The notes beneath the pieces are model-generated. The model searched no databases, had not been told where the DNA came from, and saw only the letters and a program-made list of their open reading frames with translations. Below are positions 18,637 through 26,541 of a stretch of 64,000 nucleotides of DNA, piece after piece. A program made the position numbers and the translations under genes. Position 1 is the stretch's first letter, and the number at the start of each line of letters is the position of its first letter. The stretch comes from Polynucleobacter sp. MWH-Aus1W21 (lineage in GTDB: Bacteria > Pseudomonadota > Gammaproteobacteria > Burkholderiales > Burkholderiaceae), in assembly GCF_018687275.1 (NCBI RefSeq), contig NZ_CP061287.1, positions 186,001 through 250,000 on the forward strand, in the 5' to 3' direction.

Positions 18637-19596
18637 TTAGAGGCTAAAGCCAAACGCCGCTTTAAATTGGCTAGCAATCTGATCTTTGCTCAATTGGTGG
18701 TTTTGTGGTCCTTGATGCGTAATTTTGATTGATCCCATGAGGCTTGCCAGGCGACCAGTAGTTTCCCAATCCATGCCATTTTCTAATCCAAAGAGTAAGC
18801 CGCCGCGAAATGCGTCACCGCAGCCTGTTGGATCAATCACTTTTGCTGCTGGTACCGGAGGAATGGCAATACATTTGCCGTCAAAATAGATGTCAGCGCC
18901 TTCGGCACCCTTAGTAACAATCAGCGCCTTGACGCGCTCAGCTACTTTTGCCAAGCTCAACCCCGTTCTTTGCGAAAGCATTTCACCTTCATAGTCATTG
19001 ACAGCTAAGTAGCTGGCAATATCAACCAGTTCAAGCAACTCTGGGCCATTGAACATTGGGAGGCCTTGGCCTGGATCAAAGATGAATGGAATATTGGCAT
19101 CGGCCAATTGATGGCAGTGCTCCCACATACCTTGGCGACCATCGGGGGCAACAATCCCTAACTTGGCCGTGCCCTTCGCATTTTTGCTGCGCTCTGCAAC
19201 AACTTCAGAAACCTGATTTAAGTGTGATTCGCCCATTGCGCCCGGGTGGAAGGCGGTAATTTGATTATTTGCCTGATCAGTGGTGATCATGGCTTGCGCG
19301 GTAAACGCATTTTCAATCTTACGAATATGGCTTGCATCAATTTTGAGTTGTTCAAGACGATGCATATACGGCGCAGCATCCCCACCAACGGTAGCCATGA
19401 TGATGGGATCGCCTCCTAAAAGATTGAGGTTGTAGGCAATATTGCCTGCGCAACCACCAAATTCACGACGCATTGTTGGAACTAAAAAGGCTACGTTCAG
19501 GATATGAATCTGCTCAGGCAGGATTTGATCAGCAAATTTGCCTTCAAAGTTCATGATGGTGTCGTAGGCGATAGAGCCACAGATCAAGCTAGCCAT
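18637..19596 (-). CDS. PfkB-family (adenosine-kinase-like) carbohydrate kinase
   Basis: The 319-residue ribokinase-fold enzyme has the N-terminal substrate pattern (GGCAGNIAYNLNLLGG) and the C-terminal PfkB signature DPTGCGDAFRGGLLFGLENG with its catalytic Asp. Members phosphorylate sugars or nucleosides; sequences of this type are often labelled adenosine kinase. In Burkholderiales it stands after prmA and a DUF3426 gene, as here. The substrate is inferred, so no symbol is given. It lies 53 bases after the PrmA fusion on the same strand. Confidence 0.85.
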   Translation of the reverse strand: MASLICGSIAYDTIMNFEGKFADQILPEQIHILNVAFLVPTMRREFGGCAGNIAYNLNLLGGDPIIMATVGGDAAPYMHRLEQLKIDASHIRKIENAFTAQAMITTDQANNQITAFHPGAMGESHLNQVSEVVAERSKNAKGTAKLGIVAPDGRQGMWEHCHQLADANIPFIFDPGQGLPMFNGPELLELVDIASYLAVNDYEGEMLSQRTGLSLAKVAERVKALIVTKGAEGADIYFDGKCIAIPPVPAAKVIDPTGCGDAFRGGLLFGLENGMDWETTGRLASLMGSIKITHQGPQNHQLSKDQIASQFKAAFGFSL

Positions 19597-19649
19597 AAAT
19601 TACTTTCTTTTTAAAAATGGGGAGGTAAGTGTGGATTTAATGAATCGAT

Positions 19650-21179
19650 TTAGGGGTAAACCACTCGCACGCGATAACCCGCAGCATTTGGTGGCAATGA
19701 AATAGGTAGTTCATTCTGCAAAAGCTCGCCAGAAGGCACGCCCTTTTTTAAGAAATCAGGGTGAGTCTCTTGCCAAGTTTTGGGGAGCCATTCTTGCGGA
19801 GTGAATTGCAGTGATTTGATTTCAGATTCTTCTGCATCAGTCAAAGTAATTTCTAAGTTTGGCGGTAAAACGGCAATAGCAAGACGATTTTGTATCTCAA
19901 CTTGCAACATAGATTGATTTGCGACGCTTTTAAGCCCTTCTCGCGCGTTTTCTGGAGAAAGTGCGGCTGAAGTTATTTTCCAGGCGGCAAAATCGCTTAC
20001 AGCGCGATCTAGACATCCTAGTGCACGACAAAGCTTTGCATCTACACGCTGTAAAACAGAAAATGATTTCACTAAAAAAGAATTGGATGTGCCATCAACG
20101 CGTGGTGCAAGCGCTGGAAGCAATGAATTTCTTGAGAGATGCTCTCCAAAAACCAGTAAGAGCAGCAATAAGCCAGCGTAAAGGACTAACTTAAGACTTT
20201 TTTTTTGAGCAGTTGAAGCAAAAGTAGCGTTAGAGCCACTTTGCTTGTCTTGATTGAGGGTGCCATGCAAGCAAACCCAACCTTCACTCTCTTTCCAGAC
20301 GGAGAGTTTGAGCCATTGGCTATAGGTAGCGATTACCTCTTCTGCTTGGCGCGCTAGTACGCCTGATAAAACAATGCGTCCACCCAATTTCATCTTATTT
20401 ACCAGCGCAGGTGCAAGCACTTGCAGTGGATTGGCCAAGATATTGGCCATGACAATGTCGTATTTGGTTTCCGCAGCGAGTTCGATCGCACCTTCGTTCG
20501 GTAGAACAAAGCGAATGATGGTGTTATTGATTTCTGCGTTACTACGAGCAGCAATCATGGCTTGTGGGTCGATATCAGTACCAATAACGGGATTACAGCC
20601 CAACTTGGCTGCAGCAATGGCTAGGATTCCTGAGCCACAACCGTAATCCAAGAGGCTTTGGTTCTGAAGATTGTTTTGTTGTTCAAGCCAAAGAAGACAT
20701 AAATGGGTGGTGGGATGACTGCCTGTGCCAAATGCAAGTCCTGGATCAACGGCAAGACAGATTGCATTCGGATCGCTTGGGGCATCGTGCCATGAGGGCA
20801 CCACCCAAATGCGTTCACCAATCTGAATGGGTGCAAATTGACTTTGAGTTAGTCTGACCCAGTCCTGCTCCTCAACTGTTTTTTCTTGAGGAGGCGCTAA
20901 GTTAAAGCCGGCCTCTTTTAAGGAAGCAAGCAGCTCCGGGATAAATTCCGCGCTGCCTGAAGCGTCAATCTCAGGATTGAAGAGGACGGTTACCGCAGAT
21001 CGATCCCAAGCTTGTACTTCTGGAGATAGGCCAGGCTCTCCGTAGAGAGGGTTTTCATCGTATCCACCAGCAGCGTCATCCTCTACTGTGACTGATAGGG
21101 CGCCCAAGTCCAAAAGCGCATCACCTAAGGGCTCTGCGGTTTCGGCTGCTACCGTGAATACCAGTTCACGATAAGACAT
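19650..21179 (-). CDS. prmA: PrmA ribosomal protein L11 methyltransferase fused to a DUF3426 domain
   Basis: The single 509-residue frame joins two proteins. Residues 1-307 are PrmA, which trimethylates ribosomal protein L11 with S-adenosylmethionine: DPGLAFGTGSHPTTHLCL, LLDYGCGSGILAIAAAKLG and MANILANPLQ are all intact. Residues 329-345 form a membrane helix (LKLVLYAGLLLLLLVFG). The rest matches the C-terminal DUF3426 domain (LCRALGC, ITLTDAEE, ending AAGYRVRVVYP). In other Burkholderiales prmA is followed by a separate zinc-ribbon plus DUF3426 gene. Here the zinc ribbon is missing and the remainder is fused. PrmA would become a membrane-anchored enzyme with a periplasmic domain. It lies 16 bases downstream of accC. 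Confidence 0.88.
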   Translation of the reverse strand: MSYRELVFTVAAETAEPLGDALLDLGALSVTVEDDAAGGYDENPLYGEPGLSPEVQAWDRSAVTVLFNPEIDASGSAEFIPELLASLKEAGFNLAPPQEKTVEEQDWVRLTQSQFAPIQIGERIWVVPSWHDAPSDPNAICLAVDPGLAFGTGSHPTTHLCLLWLEQQNNLQNQSLLDYGCGSGILAIAAAKLGCNPVIGTDIDPQAMIAARSNAEINNTIIRFVLPNEGAIELAAETKYDIVMANILANPLQVLAPALVNKMKLGGRIVLSGVLARQAEEVIATYSQWLKLSVWKESEGWVCLHGTLNQDKQSGSNATFASTAQKKSLKLVLYAGLLLLLLVFGEHLSRNSLLPALAPRVDGTSNSFLVKSFSVLQRVDAKLCRALGCLDRAVSDFAAWKITSAALSPENAREGLKSVANQSMLQVEIQNRLAIAVLPPNLEITLTDAEESEIKSLQFTPQEWLPKTWQETHPDFLKKGVPSGELLQNELPISLPPNAAGYRVRVVYP

Positions 21180-21195
21180 GGGTCGCTCGCTTCAA

Positions 21196-22560
21196 TTAGG
21201 ATTTACCGCGACTTGCAGCTTGCTCTTCTAAGCGATGCTCCAAGTAGTGAATGCTCGTTCCGCCTTCAATGAAATTTGGATCCAGCATTAATTCACGATG
21301 GAGTGGCACATTGGTTGTGATGCCATCAATCACCATCTCGGAGAGGGCAATTTGCATACGACGGATAGCTTGCTCACGGGTATTGCCGTAAGAAATCAAT
21401 TTACCAATCATGGAGTCGTAATTAGACGGCACTACATAACCGCTGTATGCATGCGAGTCGACTCGAATACCAGGACCACCTGGCATATGGAATGAACCAA
21501 TCTTGCCTGGGCTTGGAGTGAATTTGAATGGATCTTCGGCATTTAAGCGGCACTCAATGGCATGTCCGCGGAAAACAATGTCTTTTTGGCGGTAGCTGAG
21601 TTTGAGGCCAGCAGCAATGCGAATCTGTTCTTGAACAATATCCACACCAGTGATCATTTCGGTAACGGGGTGCTCTACCTGAACACGAGTATTCATTTCA
21701 ATAAAGAAGAATTCGCCGTTTTCATAGAGGAATTCAAATGTACCCGCGCCTCGATAACCAATCTTGCGACAAGCTTCTGCACAACGCTCACCAATTTTGG
21801 CGATTAAACGACGATCAATGCCGGGTGCTGGCGCTTCTTCGATTACTTTTTGATGGCGACGCTGCATGGAGCAATCGCGCTCGCCCAACCAAATCGCATT
21901 GCCATGGGTATCGGCCAAAATCTGAATCTCTACGTGGCGAGGCTTTTCTAAAAACTTCTCCATATAGACTTCTGGATTGCCAAAGGCGCGACCAGCCTCT
22001 TCGCGAGTCATATTGACCGCATTAATCAGGGCCGCCTCAGTATGAACAACACGCATACCGCGTCCACCACCGCCGCCAGCAGCTTTAATGATGACTGGAT
22101 AGCCAACCTTTTTTGCTGTGGCAATAATTTCTTTTGGGTTATCGGGCAGAGCACCTTCAGATCCAGGTACGCAAGGTACGCCGGCTTTAATCATGGCGCG
22201 TTTAGCAGAAACCTTGTCTCCCATTAAGCGAATCGAAGCGGCTGTAGGGCCGATAAATGCAAAACCAGATTTCTCTACGCGCTCTGCGAAGTCAGCATTT
22301 TCAGAAAGGAAGCCATAACCCGGATGGATCGCTTCTGCATCAGTCACTTCAGCCGCAGAGATAATTGCTGGCATATTGAGGTAGCTCAGTGGAGATGGCG
22401 CCGGACCGATACACACAGCTTCATCGGCAAGCCTCACATACTTTGCTTCTTTGTCTGCAGTGGAATACACCACAACAGTTTTAATTCCCAGCTCGCGGCA
22501 TGCGCGTTGGATGCGGAGAGCAATTTCTCCCCGATTGGCAATCAGAATCTTATCGAACAT
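21196..22560 (-). CDS. accC: Acetyl-CoA carboxylase, biotin carboxylase subunit
   Basis: The 454-residue ATP-grasp enzyme carboxylates the biotin on AccB with bicarbonate and ATP, the first step of fatty acid synthesis. It begins MFDKILIANRGEIALRIQRA. It shows the glycine-rich ATP loop KAAGGGGGRGMRVV, MEKFLEKPRHVEIQ and the active-site region EMNTRVQVEHPVTEMITG. The length is normal. It is cotranscribed with accB, 50 bases upstream. Confidence 0.97.
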   Translation of the reverse strand: MFDKILIANRGEIALRIQRACRELGIKTVVVYSTADKEAKYVRLADEAVCIGPAPSPLSYLNMPAIISAAEVTDAEAIHPGYGFLSENADFAERVEKSGFAFIGPTAASIRLMGDKVSAKRAMIKAGVPCVPGSEGALPDNPKEIIATAKKVGYPVIIKAAGGGGGRGMRVVHTEAALINAVNMTREEAGRAFGNPEVYMEKFLEKPRHVEIQILADTHGNAIWLGERDCSMQRRHQKVIEEAPAPGIDRRLIAKIGERCAEACRKIGYRGAGTFEFLYENGEFFFIEMNTRVQVEHPVTEMITGVDIVQEQIRIAAGLKLSYRQKDIVFRGHAIECRLNAEDPFKFTPSPGKIGSFHMPGGPGIRVDSHAYSGYVVPSNYDSMIGKLISYGNTREQAIRRMQIALSEMVIDGITTNVPLHRELMLDPNFIEGGTSIHYLEHRLEEQAASRGKS

Positions 22561-22610
22561 GTCGGCTCTGAGTAAATAACAGTAAATTGGAATAGATCAA
22601 AGTCGATCTA

Positions 22611-23075
22611 TTAGGCGATGATGAATAGAGGCTGGTCAAACTCAACACCTTGACCGTTTTCACAGAGGATTTCTTTAACTACACCAGCATGCTCAGATTC
22701 AATTTCGTTGAGTAGCTTCATGGCTTCAATGATGCAAAGAGTTTGGCCTACTTTGACGGTATCGCCAATATTGACGAAGTTTGGTGATTCTGGATTTGGT
22801 GCGCGGTAGAAAGTGCCAACCATAGGAGACTTCGCAACAAAACCAGTTTCAGCAGCAGGCGCTTCAACAGCTGCCGCTGGGGAAGGTGCGCTAGCAGCTG
22901 GCGCAGCTTGCATAGTTTGTACGGGAGCGTGATTGGCGTAAACCACCTGGCCAGCAGGCGCTGGAGATCCGGCGTTTACGATCCGAACGCGATCTTCGCC
23001 TTCATTCACTTCCAGCTCAGAAATTCCTGATTCAGAGACTAAATCGATCAAGGTTTTTAGTTTTCTCAGATCCAT
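22611..23075 (-). CDS. accB: Acetyl-CoA carboxylase, biotin carboxyl carrier protein
   Basis: The 154-residue protein has an N-terminal segment (MDLRKLKTLIDLVSESGISE), an alanine/proline-rich hinge (about 36-75) and a C-terminal biotinyl domain with the EAMK motif; Lys120 is the biotin attachment site. It delivers carboxybiotin between AccC and the carboxyltransferase. It lies between aroQ and accC, the common order. Confidence 0.97.
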   Translation of the reverse strand: MDLRKLKTLIDLVSESGISELEVNEGEDRVRIVNAGSPAPAGQVVYANHAPVQTMQAAPAASAPSPAAAVEAPAAETGFVAKSPMVGTFYRAPNPESPNFVNIGDTVKVGQTLCIIEAMKLLNEIESEHAGVVKEILCENGQGVEFDQPLFIIA

Positions 23076-23111
23076 ACGAGTGCTTCCTCTCTTGTAATTC
23101 TTTGAATAGAT

Positions 23112-23561
23112 TTACTTCTTTAAACGAGTAATGGCTGCTTGCAGTGCTAGTTCATATCCAATAGCGCCAAGTCCACAAATAACCCCAGTCGCAATATCGG
23201 ACAAGTAGGAATGCTTGCGGAATTCTTCACGCTGGTGAATATTTGATAAATGAACTTCGGTAAAAGGGATGGCTACACCGGCCAGTACATCACGTAGGGC
23301 AACGCTGGTGTGGGTAAAAGCGCCGGGATTGATGATGATGAAATCAACTCCATCTTGTTTCGCCTTTTGAATGCGATCAATCAGTTCGCCTTCATGATTA
23401 CTTTGATAGGTGCTCAGATCAACAGACTGCGCTGTTGCCAGTTCGCCTAGCTTTTGATGAATATCTTCCAGGGTTGTTTTGCCGTAAACATCGGGTTCAC
23501 GGGTGCCTAATAGATTTAGGTTTGGGCCTTGAATTACGAGAATTGAAGCTTTTTTCGACAT
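23112..23561 (-). CDS. aroQ: Type II 3-dehydroquinate dehydratase
   Basis: The 149-residue enzyme converts 3-dehydroquinate to 3-dehydroshikimate in aromatic amino acid synthesis. It shows the family pattern VIQGPNLNLLGTREPDVYG with the active-site Arg and Tyr, QSNHEGELID, INPGAFTHTSVALRDVL and EVHLSNIHQREEFRKHS. It is the first gene of the minus-strand aroQ-accB-accC run. A 250-base gap upstream (23562-23811) is the likely promoter region, though no clear -35/-10 pair stands out. Confidence 0.96.
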   Translation of the reverse strand: MSKKASILVIQGPNLNLLGTREPDVYGKTTLEDIHQKLGELATAQSVDLSTYQSNHEGELIDRIQKAKQDGVDFIIINPGAFTHTSVALRDVLAGVAIPFTEVHLSNIHQREEFRKHSYLSDIATGVICGLGAIGYELALQAAITRLKK

Positions 23562-23811
23562 AGATCCCTGTTTTTAGAGGCAGTTAAGCGTTAATTGACG
23601 ATTTGGGCTTTGTGCCCCAAATACAAATTCCTGCTTTATTGCTTACAGGGCAAAGTATACCTTTATAGGGATGGCATACGACCAAGAAGTCGTCTTAAAA
23701 GTAAGAATTTTCGTAACTTTTAGGCGAAAATATTGAAAAATACTGAATTTATTGCCTAAAGTTTAATTGATCTAGCTTTAAACCTGAAGCAATAAAATTA
23801 GCTAAAAATAC

Positions 23812-24339
23812 TCATAAAGCCGATTTAATGGCACTTCTTAGCTCATCTTCGCTTATCTTGCCTAATTTGCTATAGCTGGATTTCCCTTTTGAATTAATAA
23901 TGATGGTGTAAGGGAGTGCGCCTTGGGAATTTCCCATTTGCTTAGAAAGATTGCTGCCCTGCAGTCCACCAATCATGATCGGATAGCTAACCGGGGTTTT
24001 TTCTAAGAATTCACGAATATTAGAGGGCGAATCGATACCGATACCGACAAATAAGACATTTTGCTGCAAAAACTCCTTTTGAAGCTGGTCCAAAGTGGGC
24101 ATTTCTTCCACGCATGGGGGGCACCAAGAGGCCCAAAAGTTCACTACCAGCACTTTTCCTTGCCATTCTTGGGTATTAGCTGCTTTTCCATTTGGTGTTT
24201 GCCAGGGATTTTCAAGAAACGCTTTTACGGCAGGGTCACTAGCTAAACCGGTTTTGTAAATCCATTGCGAAGTTAGTACGCCTGAAACTAGTGCCAAAAG
24301 ACTAATTACGACGACGATGATCCATTGTCTGCGGTTCAT
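23812..24339 (-). CDS. TlpA/ResA-like thioredoxin-fold protein
   Basis: The 175-residue protein has an N-terminal membrane anchor (WIIVVVISLLALVSGVLTS) and a periplasmic thioredoxin fold. The active site is NFWASWCPPCVEEMP with the CxxC pair, and the cis-proline loop is GALPYTIII. Such proteins reduce periplasmic disulfides, for example in cytochrome c maturation. It is divergent from mpl with 26 bases between starts. The partner substrate is not known. Confidence 0.88.
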   Translation of the reverse strand: MNRRQWIIVVVISLLALVSGVLTSQWIYKTGLASDPAVKAFLENPWQTPNGKAANTQEWQGKVLVVNFWASWCPPCVEEMPTLDQLQKEFLQQNVLFVGIGIDSPSNIREFLEKTPVSYPIMIGGLQGSNLSKQMGNSQGALPYTIIINSKGKSSYSKLGKISEDELRSAIKSAL

Positions 24340-24365
24340 TACAGCTCCTTCGCTAAAATTCGTAA

Positions 24366-25772
24366 ATGCATATACATATCTTGGGCATTTGCGGTACTTT
24401 CATGGGCGGCATTGCCGCAATCGCGAGGCAGGCTGGACACCGCGTTACGGGTTGCGATGCCAACGTGTATCCACCAATGAGTACGCAGCTTGAAGCTCAA
24501 GGCATCGAACTGATTGAGGGGTTCTCGCCCGATCAATTATCTCAGTTTGAGACCATGCCTGATTTATTTGTAATTGGCAATGTGGTTTCTCGCGGCAATC
24601 CTTTAATGGAGGCGATTCTCAATCAAGGCTTGCCCTATATTTCTGGTCCGCAATGGTTGGGCGAACAAGTTTTATACGGAAGGCATGTTCTAGCGGTTGC
24701 CGGCACACATGGCAAGACAACTACTTCAGCCATGCTGACTTGGATTTTGGAATTCAATGGTTATAAACCTGGGTACCTCATTGGTGGGGTACCTCTGAAC
24801 TTCACGGTATCTGCGCGCTTGGGCGAGAGTAAATATTTTGTGATTGAAGCAGATGAATACGACACTGCATTTTTCGATAAACGCAGTAAGTTTGTTCACT
24901 ACCGACCACGCACTGCTTTATTAAATAATTTGGAATTTGATCACGCAGATATTTTTGCGGATCTTGCTGCAATCGAAACCCAATTTCATCATTTAGTACG
25001 TACTGTTCCGGGTGATGGTTTATTGGTAGTTAATGGCGAGGAGCCTGCGCTAGCAAGCGTGATCACACGCGGCGCTTGGGCACCTGTAGAGCGCTTTGGC
25101 CAAGAGTTGAATAATGAATGGTCCTTGATTTCTCAAGAGGCTGATGGCTTTATTTTGCGTAAGGCAGGCAAAGAAGTGGCAACGGTGAAGTGGGCGCCTG
25201 ACTCTGGTGTGATGGGTAGACATAATCAATTAAATGCACTTGCAGCGATTGCCTCCGCCAATCACATTGGTATTGCTCCAAAAGATTCTGCTCGAGCTTT
25301 AGCTGAATTCAAGAACGTGAAGCGTCGCTTGGAAACTATTGGCGTCGCAAATGACATCACTGTTTATGACGATTTCGCACATCACCCAACAGCAATTACG
25401 ACAACGGTTGATGGTCTGCGTCGTCGCGTTGGTAAAGTGCGGATCTTGGCGGTATTAGAGCCACGCTCGAATACGATGAAGCTTGGTGTGATGAAGGCTC
25501 AGCTGCCTGGAAGTTTAGAGGCAGCCGACAAAGTCTTTGCCTATGGAGCTAATGTCGGCAAAGAATCTTTAGGCTGGGACTTGGCGGAGGTTTTATCTCC
25601 ACTCAACACTAAAGAGCAGGGCAAGGCACATGCTTTTGAAGATCTTGAAGCTTTGGTGAAAGCGGTTGCGCAAGAAGCCAAGCCAGGTGATCACATTTTG
25701 ATTATGAGTAATGGTGGGTTTGGCGGTGTCCATCAAAAACTATTAAAAGCCATTTCGGCGCAACAGAAATAA
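24366..25772 (+). CDS. mpl: UDP-N-acetylmuramate:tripeptide ligase
   Basis: The 468-residue Mur-ligase enzyme joins recycled L-Ala-gamma-D-Glu-meso-DAP to UDP-MurNAc. It opens MHIHILGICGTFMGGIA, has the ATP loop VAGTHGKTTTSAM, IEADEYDTAFFDKRSKF (Mpl-specific region), and YDDFAHHPTAI, and ends with the C-terminal Mur domain (ILIMSNGGFGGVHQKLL). It works in the same recycling pathway as AmpD (12508-13326). The fabG-like gene follows after 32 bases. Confidence 0.95.
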   Translation: MHIHILGICGTFMGGIAAIARQAGHRVTGCDANVYPPMSTQLEAQGIELIEGFSPDQLSQFETMPDLFVIGNVVSRGNPLMEAILNQGLPYISGPQWLGEQVLYGRHVLAVAGTHGKTTTSAMLTWILEFNGYKPGYLIGGVPLNFTVSARLGESKYFVIEADEYDTAFFDKRSKFVHYRPRTALLNNLEFDHADIFADLAAIETQFHHLVRTVPGDGLLVVNGEEPALASVITRGAWAPVERFGQELNNEWSLISQEADGFILRKAGKEVATVKWAPDSGVMGRHNQLNALAAIASANHIGIAPKDSARALAEFKNVKRRLETIGVANDITVYDDFAHHPTAITTTVDGLRRRVGKVRILAVLEPRSNTMKLGVMKAQLPGSLEAADKVFAYGANVGKESLGWDLAEVLSPLNTKEQGKAHAFEDLEALVKAVAQEAKPGDHILIMSNGGFGGVHQKLLKAISAQQK

Positions 25773-25804
25773 AAAGCAATAAAAATAACAACAGAAAGCA
25801 AACA

Positions 25805-26539
25805 ATGGGCGATAGATTAAAAGACAAAGTAGCCATCATTACTGGCGCCGCTAAAGGTATCGGCTTTGCTACAGCTCAGCGTTTTGCACAAGAGGGCGCA
25901 AAGGTCATCATTACCGATATTAATCAGGAGGCTGTTAACGGTGCAGCTGCGCAAACGCCTAATGCTGAAGGCTATGCTATGAATGTGACTGATCGCGCCA
26001 GCATTCAGTCGGTAGTTGATCATGTGATGCAAAAGCATGGACGCATTGATATTTTGATTAATAACGCTGGTATTACACAAGATGCGCGCTTAATTAAGAT
26101 GACCGAAGCACAGTTTGATACGGTAATCGATGTCAATTTAAAGGGTGTTTTCAATTGCACCCAACTGATCGTGCCGCATATGCTAGAAGCCGGCTCTGGT
26201 GCGGTAGTCAATGCATCTAGCGTTGTGGGTCTATACGGTAATTTTGGTCAAACCAATTACTCAGCCACTAAATTTGGTGTCATCGGCTTTACTAAAACAT
26301 GGGCGCGCGAGCTTGGACCTAAGGGAATTCGAGTCAATGCGGTGTGTCCGGGCTTCATTGCAACGGAGATGGTTAAAGCCATGCCAGAAAATATTTTGCA
26401 AGACATTGAAAAGCGTAGTTGGCTTGGACGTCTGGGCACTCCAACGGAAATGGCTAATGTGTATTTATTCTTGGCGAGTGATGAAGCGAGCTATGTCAAT
26501 GGAGTGGCTTTAGAGGCCAGCGGCGGGATCTCGCTCTAA
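25805..26539 (+). CDS. 3-oxoacyl-ACP reductase-like SDR protein
   Basis: The 244-residue short-chain dehydrogenase has the NAD(P) motif TGAAKGIGFA (near residue 14), NNAG, and the catalytic Ser/Tyr/Lys set (NASSVVGLYG and YSATKFG). It ends near SYVNGVALEASGGISL. The sequence is close to FabG-type 3-oxoacyl-ACP reductases. A role in acetoacetyl-CoA or other short-chain reduction is also possible, since it is not in the fab cluster. The RNB ribonuclease starts 3 bases after its stop. Confidence 0.85.
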   Translation: MGDRLKDKVAIITGAAKGIGFATAQRFAQEGAKVIITDINQEAVNGAAAQTPNAEGYAMNVTDRASIQSVVDHVMQKHGRIDILINNAGITQDARLIKMTEAQFDTVIDVNLKGVFNCTQLIVPHMLEAGSGAVVNASSVVGLYGNFGQTNYSATKFGVIGFTKTWARELGPKGIRVNAVCPGFIATEMVKAMPENILQDIEKRSWLGRLGTPTEMANVYLFLASDEASYVNGVALEASGGISL

Positions 26540-26541
26540 GC

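Noticed and set aside
23562..23811. 250-base gap upstream of aroQ as a possible riboswitch or RNA gene
   Set aside because: AT-rich with a short imperfect inverted repeat only; no recognisable riboswitch, tRNA or promoter pair stands out.
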